DNA of 64,000 nt. Origin: Tetmemena sp. SeJ-2015 (Eukaryota > Ciliophora > Spirotrichea > Sporadotrichida > Oxytrichidae). How positions within the stretch are numbered: the first letter of the stretch is position 1; the number at the start of each line of letters is the position of its first letter. Under the pieces are notes generated by a model, which saw nothing but the letters and a program-made list of their open reading frames with translations, had not been told where the DNA came from and ran no database searches. Positions 11,311 through 21,758 of this stretch are shown here, piece by piece. The stretch is taken from NCBI GenBank assembly GCA_027382625.1, contig JAJKFJ010021740.1, positions 1-64,000 on the forward strand, read 5' to 3'. The position numbers were made by a program, and so were the translations under genes.

Positions 11311-12680
11311 AAACCATCAGATCTTTTATACATCTCTTTTTAACAATCTCTCTAATCCATTCATATTCTACCTATATATTATTTTAGGATTCAGCTGGTA
11401 TAGATTTATAATCAGATATTTTTACCTTAATAATTGGGAGAGAACAATTTATTCAATTGAACAAATTTACATCCCTGTTCTCCAATTGTTGAATTGAACT
11501 AAAATAAACATAGTGGAACATTTTTTTGGTTAATAAATACCTTGCAAAAATTATCCTATTGCCATTTCATATTGCAATTTTTAAATATCAATCAAACTCC
11601 TTAAAATCATAATGTTTTAATAAATCATATAGTCCACAAAAAAAATTTTTACTTAAATTTGGTATCAAAATGATAAAAAATTTATCTTTTATTTTACTTA
11701 AATTTAAATCTTAATCTTTAATAATCTTATCTATCTTAATATCTCTATAAGCGCAAATATTTCAATCTCTCGTTATCGCAATAAAATATCTAGTTGTTTC
11801 AATCGCTCCAAGATTTTTAAATTTAAAGAGAAATTATAAAAGAAGAAACAAATTATTAAAAAAGGAATTATAAATCATTAATTTTTGTTGTTGTTTTCTC
11901 TCTTTTTACATTTATTATAACCAAGAATTATCAAATTTTTACGAATAAGTGAGTAATTTCAAATAAAAAATTTATAATGAGTCTTGCAAATTTTTTGAGA
12001 TATTTTCTTAGCAATCTTCTAATTAGAAGATAGTCTTAAAACTAATTTAAAATTAATATTTTTGGATTTTTAGATATCAAATTCATATCTTATGCATACT
12101 TAATATATTTAAGGAAAGGTTATGTAATACTTATCATAATTGGAAGATTTAATTATAAAGAAAAGTTTATAATAACTATATGTAATTAAAGTTAAAACAT
12201 ATATATTTTCTAAGATAAGGAGTTTGTGATTGATTAAGGTTTTAAGAAATGAAACTCTCGAATCTCCTAAAACCTACTGGCTATAATTGTATAGCTGAAT
12301 TTATGATTTTTAAACTGATAGTTTCTTATTCAAGCCTGCTCTATAACTTAACTTAAAAACTCAGCTCTTCACTTTACACGATAGTGTATCTATACTTATA
12401 ATAACATGAGCTTATTACAATCACTGTTTAATTAATTAGATTAGACCTTGCTAAGCGGGAATATATATGCATCTAAATTTCAACCACTCATGGAAGTACA
12501 ACTAGTCGTTAAGGCAATACATTCATTACTATTTTCAAAAAATTTTCGAGCATGGTCACACTTATGTTTCATTAAATGTCTTTATTTTAGATTTTTTTAA
12601 TTCAAATGGAAGATGAAAATCATACCTGTAATGGATTGTAAAAACTTATAGACTGGAAATAAATCAATCATTTTAAATAT
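11311..12680. other. AT-rich non-coding DNA
   Basis: Mostly A/T runs without protein-like composition in any frame. A short frame at ~12235-12295 (KVLRNETLESPKTYWLQLY) could be a stray gene segment, but has no neighbour to join. Confidence 0.45.
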
Positions 12681-12681
12681 A

Positions 12682-14951
12682 TCATTCATCTTTTTGCTGT
12701 ATTATTGTAGTCTATTGCGTATGTTTCTCAACTCTATTTTTTTAAAGCTACAATTCATTAAGTGACCCAAAAGCTTTTATAATTTTTTCTATAACTTGAT
12801 TTATGCTTCCAATGTTTTTGGACAGAAAATAATTGTCTTAAACTCCATATTCTGTATTTAACATCAATTTGACTACCTTATCTGCGAAATCAGTGATCTT
12901 TTCAGGTATTAGTAAACAACCTTCAATGAATTGATATGAAACACCGATTACAAAGAAGCTATCAAGTATAAAGTGGAGAATATGCAGTTTAAAATAATAA
13001 ATATTTATCTAGGATCTCTTGTCTGTTTTCAAATACTTATATCTCTAAGTCATCTATGCTTTGATCATAGAAATCAAAACTTTTTTATTGCAAAACGAAT
13101 CTTAAAAACTCAATATCACTAATGCTAGTTAGAAAGGCAGGAATAAGGCAAGCAGGATAAGGTTAGTTCAAAAGCAAGAGGGCTGGGTGCTGTGTTTATG
13201 AACTGCACTTATGAAGCTAAGTTTTGTGAAAATCTGCCTATTTTTGTTTTATGAGAGATAGATTCATTTTTATGGTTAGAAGTTCTTCCTTAGACTATAA
13301 TCCTTGTTGCAGCAAATAAATAAAATTCGAATAAAAAAAATAAGTTGAAAAATGATTAAGAGAAGTAAGTAAAGAGTAATTACAAATACTTTTTTATTTT
13401 GTATTAGCAAATATTGGACCATGTTTCTGAGGTGTATATAACCAGCTGTGTGACAAAAGCTGTCTAAAAGAGCATATGTCTATTTTTGAATGAGTAAAAG
13501 CATATCATCTAAAAGAAAGAATATGTATTTGTTAATCTTGGTTATCTTCATTTATTTCTTAGTACAGCAAACTCATAAGAAAGTACTGCAATTTATCTGG
13601 ACCAATAGACTTGCAATCTTATCTATCTAAATGTTAGAAGATATCCACTACCAAATTCATCCATTCCTAATCAATTTGATAAATTTATTGACCATGATTA
13701 TTTATGCCAATCTAGATTAGGTTTTTATCTTTGTTAGAGTCATTTTAAGTCAAGAGCTAAATGAATTAAGCATGCAGAGTCTCTAAGAAGAATTCAGCAT
13801 TTGAAATCAACTCTTATTTACTTGGAAAATAAGTTTAAAGTGTGTTCACAAACCAGCCAAACAAGATTTAGTTTTGATTTACCATTATCCTTCTTTGTTC
13901 AGGCTTTTATGGTTGATCACTACTGAGAAAGAAAGCATTAGCTAAATTACATATAAATTTAAAGTTTAAAAGTACAAATTCGTTTAATTAAGATGAAAAG
14001 AGTTTTAATAGATAGGGATTTTATCAAATGAGTCTTTCAGAGTTATATAATTCTAAAGAAACTAAAGCCGATCCATTTTATAATTTTTAAATCTCTGATT
14101 ATGATTTTTTAATGATATATTTATGAAAAAATTAATGATAGCTAAATTGACGATATTAGTTTAAGTGATTCCGCGCTAACGCAACCATTCCAGATATATT
14201 TGAGTGAATTCAGTTTTTGTAATTGCACTGTCTCTAAGCCACTTTATTGTCTTAATTAGTCCCTCTATACTTTATTTCATTTTAGCAATCTGAGTCTCTT
14301 ATAAAATAAATTTTAAAAACTCTAAACTTCCACTTATTTTCAAAAATGATTTTTCTTTCATATAGTCTATTGGATACAGAGTTATAAAGTATTAAAAGTT
14401 AACTCGTAATACAAGCATCTAACAAGGCCCATTTCTCTTAAGGATAATAACATATTATTTTTTAAAAAGATAGAGATCTGTAGAAATTCCATCGCGGTTG
14501 ACTCTTTGTATTCTATATTGTCTTTTGCTTTATAAATGAGTCATTAACAAATGTATCTTATTAGACTAAAGGTGAAAGCTATGAAGTAGGCTCTCTGCTT
14601 GAAGTTTTAGTGAATTCTTAAGCACTTTGCATACAATAAAATATCCGTATTTATTGAGAATAATTTGCTTGAAATTGGTTGACATCATTTGTTAGGAAGT
14701 TTATTCAGTCAGTAAAGAGAATTGTTAATAATCTTTTTATAAACTTTTAGATCCTTAAAATTGCTATCCATTACTTGAATGAATGATCTACTTCTTTTCA
14801 CTACTTCTCTTTTCTTCATAATCACTTTATTCAAAGTTTAAACTTTCAAAGTTTATTTAAAGCAGTCGGATTTACTATCAAGAGCTATGCACATTCGTTT
14901 CTACTTATTTATTCTTGCTTTAAGAGTCTGATAAAGATTAATCTTTTCCAT
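12682..14951 (-). CDS. Unrecognised protein, several exons/segments
   Basis: Coding-like sequence runs right to left from ATG at 14951 (MEKINLYQTLKARINKQKRM) to TGA at 12682 (VEKHTQQTTIIQQKDE). Frame changes about every 150-300 bp, as expected if short introns or IESs interrupt it; their exact limits were not fixed. Good blocks include MDRLQFLQNYITLKDSFDKI, AEFFLETLHAQFIQLLTQND, DFYDQSIDDLEIQVFENRQE, and SFFVIGVSYQFIEGCLLIPE near the end. Composition is mixed helical, with no signal peptide and no clear membrane segments. No domain recognised. The start sits about 155 bp from the Rab gene on the other strand, so the two probably share a divergent promoter. Confidence 0.6.
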
Positions 14952-15105
14952 AGAAAGTTTTCTTCATTTTAATTTATGATATCAACTTATTCTTCTTCAT
15001 TAAGTCCAATAGAGATCAGTAATTGAATTTGCTTAAGTTGATAAATTTAGAACGATAGAGACTTGAAAAAAAATCTAAAATTATAATATTTCAGCCAATT
15101 TAATA

Positions 15106-16159
15106 ATGAGTGCGATACTTTTATAATATTTTGATATTAAATATATGCATGAGTGCGAAAGGTGGTGCATTTGATTATCTGATTAAGCTAATCCTAATTG
15201 GTGACTCAGGCGTGGGAAAAACCTGCTTCCTCCTTCGCTTTGCAGACGATAACTTCACATCCTCACACATTTCAACCATCGGTAAGGTCCAAATCAAACT
15301 ACTTCGGCATTTTTACAACAGAATTTAAATTATAAGAAAAGAAGGACGAGGAAAAAATTCATAAATCCAATTTTTATAACTCGCCTACATTATTTTCAAA
15401 TTCAATTGCTAACTTTTTTGTGCAGGTATATAATAAATATGCTTGCAATTTATTTTTGATTGTATCGATTTCAAGATAAAGACGATAAACATCGATGGAA
15501 AGAACGTGAAGCTGTAGATTTGGGACACAGCTGGACAGGAGCGTTTCCGCACAATTACCTAGACTTACTACAAGGGAGCGATGGGAATAATTTTGGCTTA
15601 CGACTGCACGAGTGAAGACTCCTTCAATAATGTGAGAAACTGGGTCCGATAAATCGAGGTGCACGCCAGCTCAAACGTTGAGAAAATCCTTATTGGCAAC
15701 AAAGCTGATCTCACTGATAAAAAAGTCATTGATTACGAACAAGGGGCAGCTCTTGCAAAGGAGTTTGGCATGCAGTTCTTTGAGACTAGTGCAAGGTCAG
15801 GCCACAACGTCAATGAAACTTTCTTCTACATTTCTAAGCAGATTAACAATAATTGATGATACTATTTTATTAAGGACAAACAGCAAAAGGCTCAGAACTT
15901 ACAAGCTGCCTCTGGCTAAAGCGCCAATGGAAAGCTACCTAATGGAAATATTCTCAAATAAATACCTAGTGTTTAATTCCTTAAAACATGCAAATGATTG
16001 CAAATTATAATGGTCTATGATTCAAAAATATTTTTATTTTTCATCAATACCAAAATAGGTGGAGGGAATGAGAATACTTTGATAAATTGTTTTTACCACA
16101 AGAGGATCGACTCTACAGGAAGGAGGAAAAAAGAAAAAGAAAGGCGAATGCTGCAAGTG
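15106..16159 (+). CDS. Rab family small GTPase (Rab1/Rab8-like)
   Basis: Membrane-traffic GTPase. Motifs in order: P-loop GDSGVGKT, switch I ending STIG[I]DFKIKTI, switch [20 protein letters not shown], and ETSAR, then a linker and [12 protein letters not shown] with the prenylated cysteine pair. The path has one intron (15282-15425, GTAAGG...GCAG) and four IESs: ATGAGTGCGA (15106/15149, 43 bp), GTAT (15426/15462, 36 bp), ATTAA (15842/15869, 27 bp, holding two in-frame TGAs) and ATAAAT (15958/16082, 124 bp). Removing them gives the standard Rab length and restores the Ile-Asp after the switch I Gly. The first IES repeats the start codon itself, so ATG exists twice. Switch sequences are closest to Rab1/Rab8; the exact subclass is inference. 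Confidence 0.96.
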
Positions 16160-16357
16160 ATAAGGGTACAGCAATGTGCATAATCAAATATTTGTGCTAT
16201 AAATTCTATTCATAATCTCTTTCAATTGTAATTCTTCGCCTTCACTCCTACATTTATACTAGCCATGAAATAGCATTCTTAGAATATCGGTATTAGAGGA
16301 AACTAGAATACAGAATGAATTTCTTGAAATGAATAATAATTTAAATAAGTTTTAAAA

Positions 16358-17042
16358 ATGCTACCCGCTCCTACCAATGCTTATTTATTTTAACACTTTG
16401 GAAAAAATAAAACAACAGGAGTTCTTTAAAGCTAAGATTCGCGAGGCTTTTAACATCGTGGACTAAGAGAGAAAAGGAATCGTTGATAAGAGGTAAGCAC
16501 CCACTTTTAGTCTGCTATTTTAAACTTCATCTGTCTAAAATGTTTAGCTTATATGTTTAATTTAGAGAAATCAGTTACTTAATGAGATATCTGCTGCAGT
16601 TTCCCTCAGAGGCGCAAGTGAGAGATTACATCATTCCAAAGGTAAGACATTTATCAGTGCTTTTTAATCATTTATTAGCTGGAAGATGATGAGCCCAGCG
16701 ACTATATCAAGTACGAAAAGTTCGAACCCTACATGCTGCAAGTACTCATGAGCAATTTACAAAAATATTTTATTACTCTAATCATCAAACTAATTATTTG
16801 AGAATGAGTTTGAGCCAGCACCAGCAGAGCACTTACTGGCAGCTTTTAGGATTTTAGATCCAGAGGGCAAGGGTTACATTAAGAAGGACGTGATGCACCA
16901 ACTACTAACAACCAAGGGAATTTAACTTAGACCCACAGAGTATGAGTTCTTCAAGCAATTTGCTCTCGACAAAACAGGCCAGTTTATCTACTACGAAGAT
17001 TATGTCGCAAGATTAATCGATGCGCTATTTCACATTGAATGA
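16358..17042 (+). CDS. EF-hand protein like DRC8/EFCAB2 (axonemal nexin-dynein regulatory complex)
   Basis: Small calmodulin-like protein. The order REAFNIVDQERKGIVDKREI, then a PKLEDDEPSDYIKYEKFEPYM block, then AAFRILDPEGKGYIKKDVM, and a final YYEDYVARL matches EFCAB2/DRC8, a ciliary regulatory-complex subunit. Two introns: after DKR at ~16493 (GTAAGC...TTTAG) and after IPK at ~16641 (GTAAGA...TTAG). An IES with AAT ends (16754/16803, 49 bp) splits VLMSN/EFEP; removing it gives the exact family spacing. Near the start the frame shifts by one unless one copy of the tandem TATT (16382/16386) is dropped. Several EF-loops lack full acidic ligands, as in EFCAB2, so calcium binding is doubtful. 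Stop TGA 17040-17042. Confidence 0.85.
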
Positions 17043-17082
17043 AAACAGGAAAATAAAATAGAAATTAATAATTAATTCAAAA

Positions 17083-18736
17083 ATGAAAGCAGACGAAACT
17101 CAATAAAACAATCAAGCACAGGAATAAAAGAAACAACTTAACTAAAATATGTCGCAATAAGAATCTTCATTTAAACTAAAATGCAAGTAAAATTATAACA
17201 TTAGCTTTGTTTATAAGTTTAACATGCACTTAAATCTTCCTAAGTATAAAAGAAAAGAGAACTCATAATACGTGGAGAGAAATGTTCATCAAGCAAGCTT
17301 TCAAATGGCACATGCAAACTCAATTATTCCTAAATTAAATTTAAATTACTAGTTAGGCATTAATTTTAAATGAAGGATATAAATGCAACAGAACAACCTC
17401 CATTAGAGGACAAGAATAGTGACACAAAAAAGTTTCAAAAAGCTTTCAAATCAAGGAAAAATTTAAACGAACCTGCTTAATCAGCATACGCTCCATAAAG
17501 TTAATAGTCAAAGAACTCTTAATACAGAAGAAAATTCTACTTAAAAGCAACAAAAGAAAGACCCACGTAACTATTTATTGAAATAACCTTAAATAGGAAA
17601 AAAGAGGAGTCAAATATAAATTTCAAAAAGTGGTTGCTAACAATGGTTTCAACAGCTAATGTTTTACTCGCTACTTTGATTATAATAATGGGAATCAAAG
17701 CATCATAGTTTAATTTCAACGATTTGCTAGTTGTAGATAAAGCTTTAGTTGCTTTAGGTATTTGGGTACTTTTGATATCTATGCTTAATCTCTACGGTAA
17801 CTTTTTAAGAATCTTTAACTTTTATTAGGTCTTGGTAAAGAGAGTGACGAGATCATGCTTTTCGTTTTGTACAACTGTGTGATATCTTTCATTCTGCTGT
17901 CAATATTTGCAATAGGTGCTATTTCATTTTCAGATGCGTTGATTGATTGGATAGACAAACATTGGGAAGATATAAGGCCAACTGTGAAAACTTACTCAAT
18001 GATTGATTTCAAGCAACATATCTCAAGTGAACTCGTTTCTTTAGGTGCCTTCGCCTTTACTATAGATTTAGCTCTCTTCATTATGATTACAACTATTCTT
18101 CTTATTTAGGGAGTAGAGAAAGTCATGATAGTTTTGTTCCCACTTACAAATCTAATCTTCATTGTGTTTTCAATTGCAATCTTGGCAGTTGCAATCTATT
18201 TCAACTATCACACGTTCTACACTAGTGCAATGCCTATGGGTGCCAATTATGCTCTCTTCCTGATTGCTTTGGTTGTGTTAGTGATTGGTATCTTGGGTTA
18301 TCAATCAGGAAGCAAAGGTAGAATGAAGTACTTGCAATTTTACATCATTGTTTTGGCTATAAGCGCTTTGCTTTGCTTCTTTACAGGTGTTTTTATGATT
18401 CTTAGAACTTCAACAATAAAGGAAACTGTATCCAAAGAGTGGCCAGAAATTTCTCAAAGACTAAAAGAATCAGGCTATGATATTGGAGAGTCAACGTTTT
18501 CTAACTTCTTAGAAGTTAATGTCAAATTTGGTGGATTGTTTGTAATAGTGTTTTGCCTATTCTTGGTAGTAGGTTTCATTCCTGCTTACTACCTAAGGTT
18601 CTTAATTAAGAAAAAGGGAGACGTCTAAACAGTAGGATTAGGTGGTACAGGAGTGTTTGGAACACCTTACAGACTAAATAGCGACAACACTTCACCTAAA
18701 TTGAGAAAGAACTCATAGGACTACTCAGAGGCTTGA
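17083..18736 (+). CDS. Four-helix membrane protein, tetraspanin-like
   Basis: The N-terminal ~150 residues are Gln/Lys-rich and cytosolic-looking. Four strongly hydrophobic helices follow: WLLTMVSTANVLLATLIIIM; CVISFILLSIFAIGAISF after a short intron at ~17794-17827 (GTAACT...TTAG); FPLTNLIFIVFSIAILAVAI; and two close segments around ALFLIALVVLVIGILGY and FYIIVLAISALLCFF; with a last helix FGGLFVIVFCLFLVVGF. That is a tetraspanin-like layout, but the CCG motif of true tetraspanins was not found, so the family is not proved. Basic loop KKKGDV and a Ser/Thr-rich tail end at TGA 18734. The frame of the Q-rich N-terminus is uncertain; more than one frame is open between 17370 and 17620, so an unresolved IES is likely there. 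Confidence 0.65.
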
Positions 18737-18739
18737 GAA

Positions 18740-18950
18740 TTAGGTAATCAGATCTAATATGAATTTTAAATTTTCAATTTTTCTTCAATTCTCATGAGTG
18801 AACTTAAGTAAAACTAATTTGGTTGATCTTATGTAAAATGCATTCAAACTTTAACTTAGAGGACTTCTACTTATATTTATTGCTTAGATAAACGTCATTT
18901 TAGTTCTTAAAAAGGTTAGTTTATAGTTATTTCGAATTCAGATGTGTCCT
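18740..18950. other. Short spacer between convergent genes
   Basis: AT-rich spacer between the stop of the four-helix membrane protein and the stop of the ARF-like GTPase, which converge here. No feature seen. Confidence 0.4.
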
Positions 18951-18951
18951 T

Positions 18952-19614
18952 TCATTTACCGTCAGTGTTTTATTAGATGGAAGTGCCTCTGAAAATCTCC
19001 TCAAAGCAAACCAAAACCTAATCTATTCCACTCCATATGCCTTCTCCATTCAGAGCAGAACACGTCTATGTTTTTATGACGCGATGCTAACTCAAACCTT
19101 CTAAATCCAAAGTCTTTTCTATATCTTCTTAAGGTATGAGTTTAGTGCTTAGATCCTGCTTATTTAGATAAATGAGGAATGGAACATTTCCTATGCTTAA
19201 TTTAAATGTAACATATATATAAAATGCTTTGATCTGTAACTAGTTTATCGAGTTCTAGCTTTGCTCGCTTTAGTTTTTCCTCGTCGGTCGAGTCTATTAC
19301 GAAAATAACTCCATCTATTTTATCAAAATAGTGCCTCCAGAGCTTAGTAATTTACCCTCCTACATCCCAAAAGGTTAGACTATATCGCTTGTATAAAATA
19401 AATTAACTCAGTACTGAATTTGCTCTATGTTCAAACCAACTGTGGGAACTGTTTCCTTGAATTACGCGTCCCTTAAGAAATATAGAAGCGAAGTCTTCCC
19501 TGCATTGTCAAGGCCCAGCAGTAAAATTCTTTTCTCAAAGTTTCCTTAAGCATCTTGGCCATTTTCATTTGAAGTTAGTTTTGCTTTTGTTAAGAAGCTC
19601 ATATCACAACCCAT
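18952..19614 (-). CDS. ARF-like (ARL) small GTPase
   Basis: Starts MGCDMSFL: Gly2 fits N-myristoylation, the usual membrane anchor of ARF/ARL. Motifs: P-loop GLDNAGKTS, switch I TVPTVGLN, switch II WDVGGQ with the ARF-type Gly-Gln and a Trp-Asp, TKLWRHYFDKIDGVIFVIDS, NKQD and a C-terminal CSALNGEGI box. Two IESs were placed. GTA repeats at 19391/19411 (20 bp; TAC on the coding strand) restore IEQIQYKRYSLTFWDVGG. ATGCTT repeats at 19193/19224 (31 bp; AAGCAT on the coding strand) restore DQSIGNVPFLIYLNKQD. Stop TGA complement at 18952-18954. Closest to ARL types with cilium or Golgi roles; the subclass was not decided. Confidence 0.93.
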
Positions 19615-19875
19615 CTGTAATGCTAAAATTTAGTTCTGCTAATTATTTGTGAGGAAAAAATATTTAAGAAGTATGTTTTCTTATGTTTATTTATTCTCTT
19701 ATTGTGTATTGAAAGTGTTTGATTGTGTTTCACTCGTTGTTTTTATCCTTTTGAATTTGTTATAATTTGTATTCTATTTTTGTGTAATTCTTATAGCGTA
19801 AGTTATAATTGCAAGTGAAAAAGTTTATAATCTAATTATGTATGTGTTTATTTATTATAGTATAATACAGTTGTT
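19615..19875. other. AT-rich intergenic spacer
   Basis: Spacer between the ARF-like GTPase start (19614) and the Fes1-like stop (19876), both on the minus strand. T-rich, no coding-like frame; presumably holds the ARL promoter and the Fes1 3' end. Confidence 0.4.
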
Positions 19876-21358
19876 TCAAATACCCAGAGCTAGCGGTGCT
19901 TATTATTTCTGCTCTTCTTAGTTATCTTAAAGATGAATAACTGGGTTGAACTCTTTTGAGTCACTAAAAAATAAATTCATAGTTGGACTTTATTGTTCTC
20001 CCGTCTGCAGTTAACTCTACTCTCTTTGCTTACTCCAATTCTTTTTCAAGTAATTCCAAATAGTCTTATTTACTTGCATCATCTTTAAAATGGAAAAATA
20101 TTGATACCTAAATCTATTATTTATATAGGAAAGGTTGAATGATATTTTTAATTTTATTTAAAATAAGTAATTTAATTATCTGTTACGTTTGATTTATGGG
20201 TGAGAATCTGCTCCTTCAATTTCAATAAAAGTGGTTGTACTTGAGTTAGCAATTATTGCTTTTGCGCATTTACAAGATATTCTAGTATTTACAGAACAGT
20301 TAGCCTCCTATCATGCTTCTAGTGATTTAAAATATCGTCAAAGCTTTGTAAATCACTCTCTAGAATTTTAAATATATCAAATTAATTTCCAGCAACTTAT
20401 TTACTAAGGTGGAGTCTTCAGCAAGAGATTTCCTTATAAATTTTGGGTCTCCCTCTATGTTTAGTTAGTCATCTGAAAATAAATAATTTCTGATAACAGT
20501 AAATCATGAATGAGCATCAAAAACTTCTTTGTGTGTCTTATTTAGTCGACAGGGATTTGGAGAATTGCTTATAAAACACATATAATTTTAAAGGAAAAAA
20601 TGTACATTTCGGGTAAACAAATTTAATAGAATTTAAAACATCTAAATTATAAATAAAGATTTCTCGTGATTCACATTTTCATAATACAAATAAAAAAATG
20701 ATGCTTCTCTAATGAAAGATAACCCTGATTATTCTAAAAGAAACTTCTTCTTGCCTTCGAAGTATTCTCCTTTGATAAATTATGAATATGCTCCAATTAC
20801 TGCTTCTTTGTTGAGTGGGTTTTGCTCTGCCAAATATTTATGTAGAAGATTAGTGGCTCCAATCCTCATCACTATTTGCTGTAAAATATTGTAATGCAAA
20901 CACTTTATCTAGAATAATTAATTATGTTAATATTAGTGATAAATACATGTACCTCTTTATTATTCTGAACTGCAAATGAAAAAATGGAGCATGCTTTTCT
21001 TCTTGCTGCTTCATTTCCGTTTTCCATAATGATTTCAATGATCGTCTGCATGCCTCCACACAAACACAAATTAAGACTACTTCTAGGGTGGAGCTCAACT
21101 AGCTCAAGTAACTATTCCAAACTATCAAGCAACACATCAGGGTGCATCGTCAAGTGATGTGCTTTTAAGTCTTCTGCGATTTCCTTCATCTGATCTGTAT
21201 CGTTGAAAGTATATTGCTTTAATGCTCCTTCGAGCCATTCTCTATCTTCTTTGGACATTTCCTTGAACTAGGTTGGCTTTGTGCCATCCTGATAGCTCAA
21301 AATAATAAAAAATTATATTATTCATGGACCATTTAAAGAGACCGTTCCAGTCAACCAT
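19876..21358 (-). CDS. Fes1/HSPBP1-like Hsp70 nucleotide-exchange factor
   Basis: Armadillo-type protein that releases ADP from cytosolic Hsp70. Starts MVDWNGLFKWSM, the Fes1-type N-terminus. It continues MSKEDREWLEGALKQYT, then arm repeats LDSLEQLLELVELHPRSS, NLCLCGGMQTIIEIM, and ARRKACSIFSFAVQNNKEVQ, the 'AA..LG..AQNNP..Q' hallmark of this family, and VMRIGATNLLHKYLAEQN. An ~85 nt intron (GTACAT...TACAG) lies after NNKE. IESs: GATG ends joining KEVFD to DQLNIEGDPKFIRK, and AAATT ends joining KLLEI to LESDLQSFDDILNH. A 10-13 bp IES near the start and one before the last block (SNYE/DSKEFNPV) are less certain. Stop complement at 19876-19878. A heat-shock element lies 81-103 bp upstream. Confidence 0.88.
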
Positions 21359-21438
21359 TTTGCAATTATTACTTAAGCGAGGATTATTTATTGTATATTA
21401 AATTTAATTTTCGAGACGAGTTAATAAATCAACAAATA

Positions 21439-21461
21439 GAAGGTTCTAGCATATTCTAGAA
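21439..21461. promoter_or_regulatory. Five-unit heat-shock element
   Basis: GAA at 21439, TTC at 21444, GCA at 21449, TTC at 21454 and GAA at 21459 sit at exact 5 bp steps, i.e. alternating nGAAn/nTTCn units with one mismatch (GCA for GAA) in the middle. The outer part is also an inverted repeat (gttctag/ctagaac). Heat-shock factor binds three or more such units. It lies 81-103 bp before the Fes1-like gene start (minus strand) and about 300 bp before glutathione synthetase (plus strand), so it could serve either; Hsp70 co-chaperone genes are classic targets. Confidence 0.75.
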
Positions 21462-21758
21462 CACACATTTAATTTTCTGCTCAATTCTTTTAAGTGTATT
21501 AAATCAATTTCCATTAATTCTTACTATTTTTTGCATACTATTCTTAAATAACAAATTATTTCTTTTATACAAGATTCAAAATCTTTTTTGCAGAAGTATT
21601 TATAAAAAAAGCCAATAAAATTTTTACAGATAAATTTAATTGAGAATATTTTCTATTAGCATTTTATATTTTAAGGTAAAGAGATAAGTAGTTTCAGTGA
21701 GGGGGAAATCAAATTATAAATAATTATTAAAATAACTTTGATATAAAGAAGTAGATTT

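Noticed and set aside
14000..14720. Pumilio-like helix (FKQIILNKYGYFIVCKVL) in the minus-strand gene
   Set aside because: Only one repeat-like stretch, and an alternative frame over the same DNA looks at least as coding; not enough for a family call.
15989..16005. TGCAAAT direct repeat as a 10 bp IES in the Rab tail
   Set aside because: It lies inside the larger 124 bp IES whose removal gives the proper [12 protein letters not shown] tail.
20712..20894. Plus-strand peptide opposite the Fes1-like gene
   Set aside because: Antisense to conserved arm-repeat coding sequence; a shadow frame.
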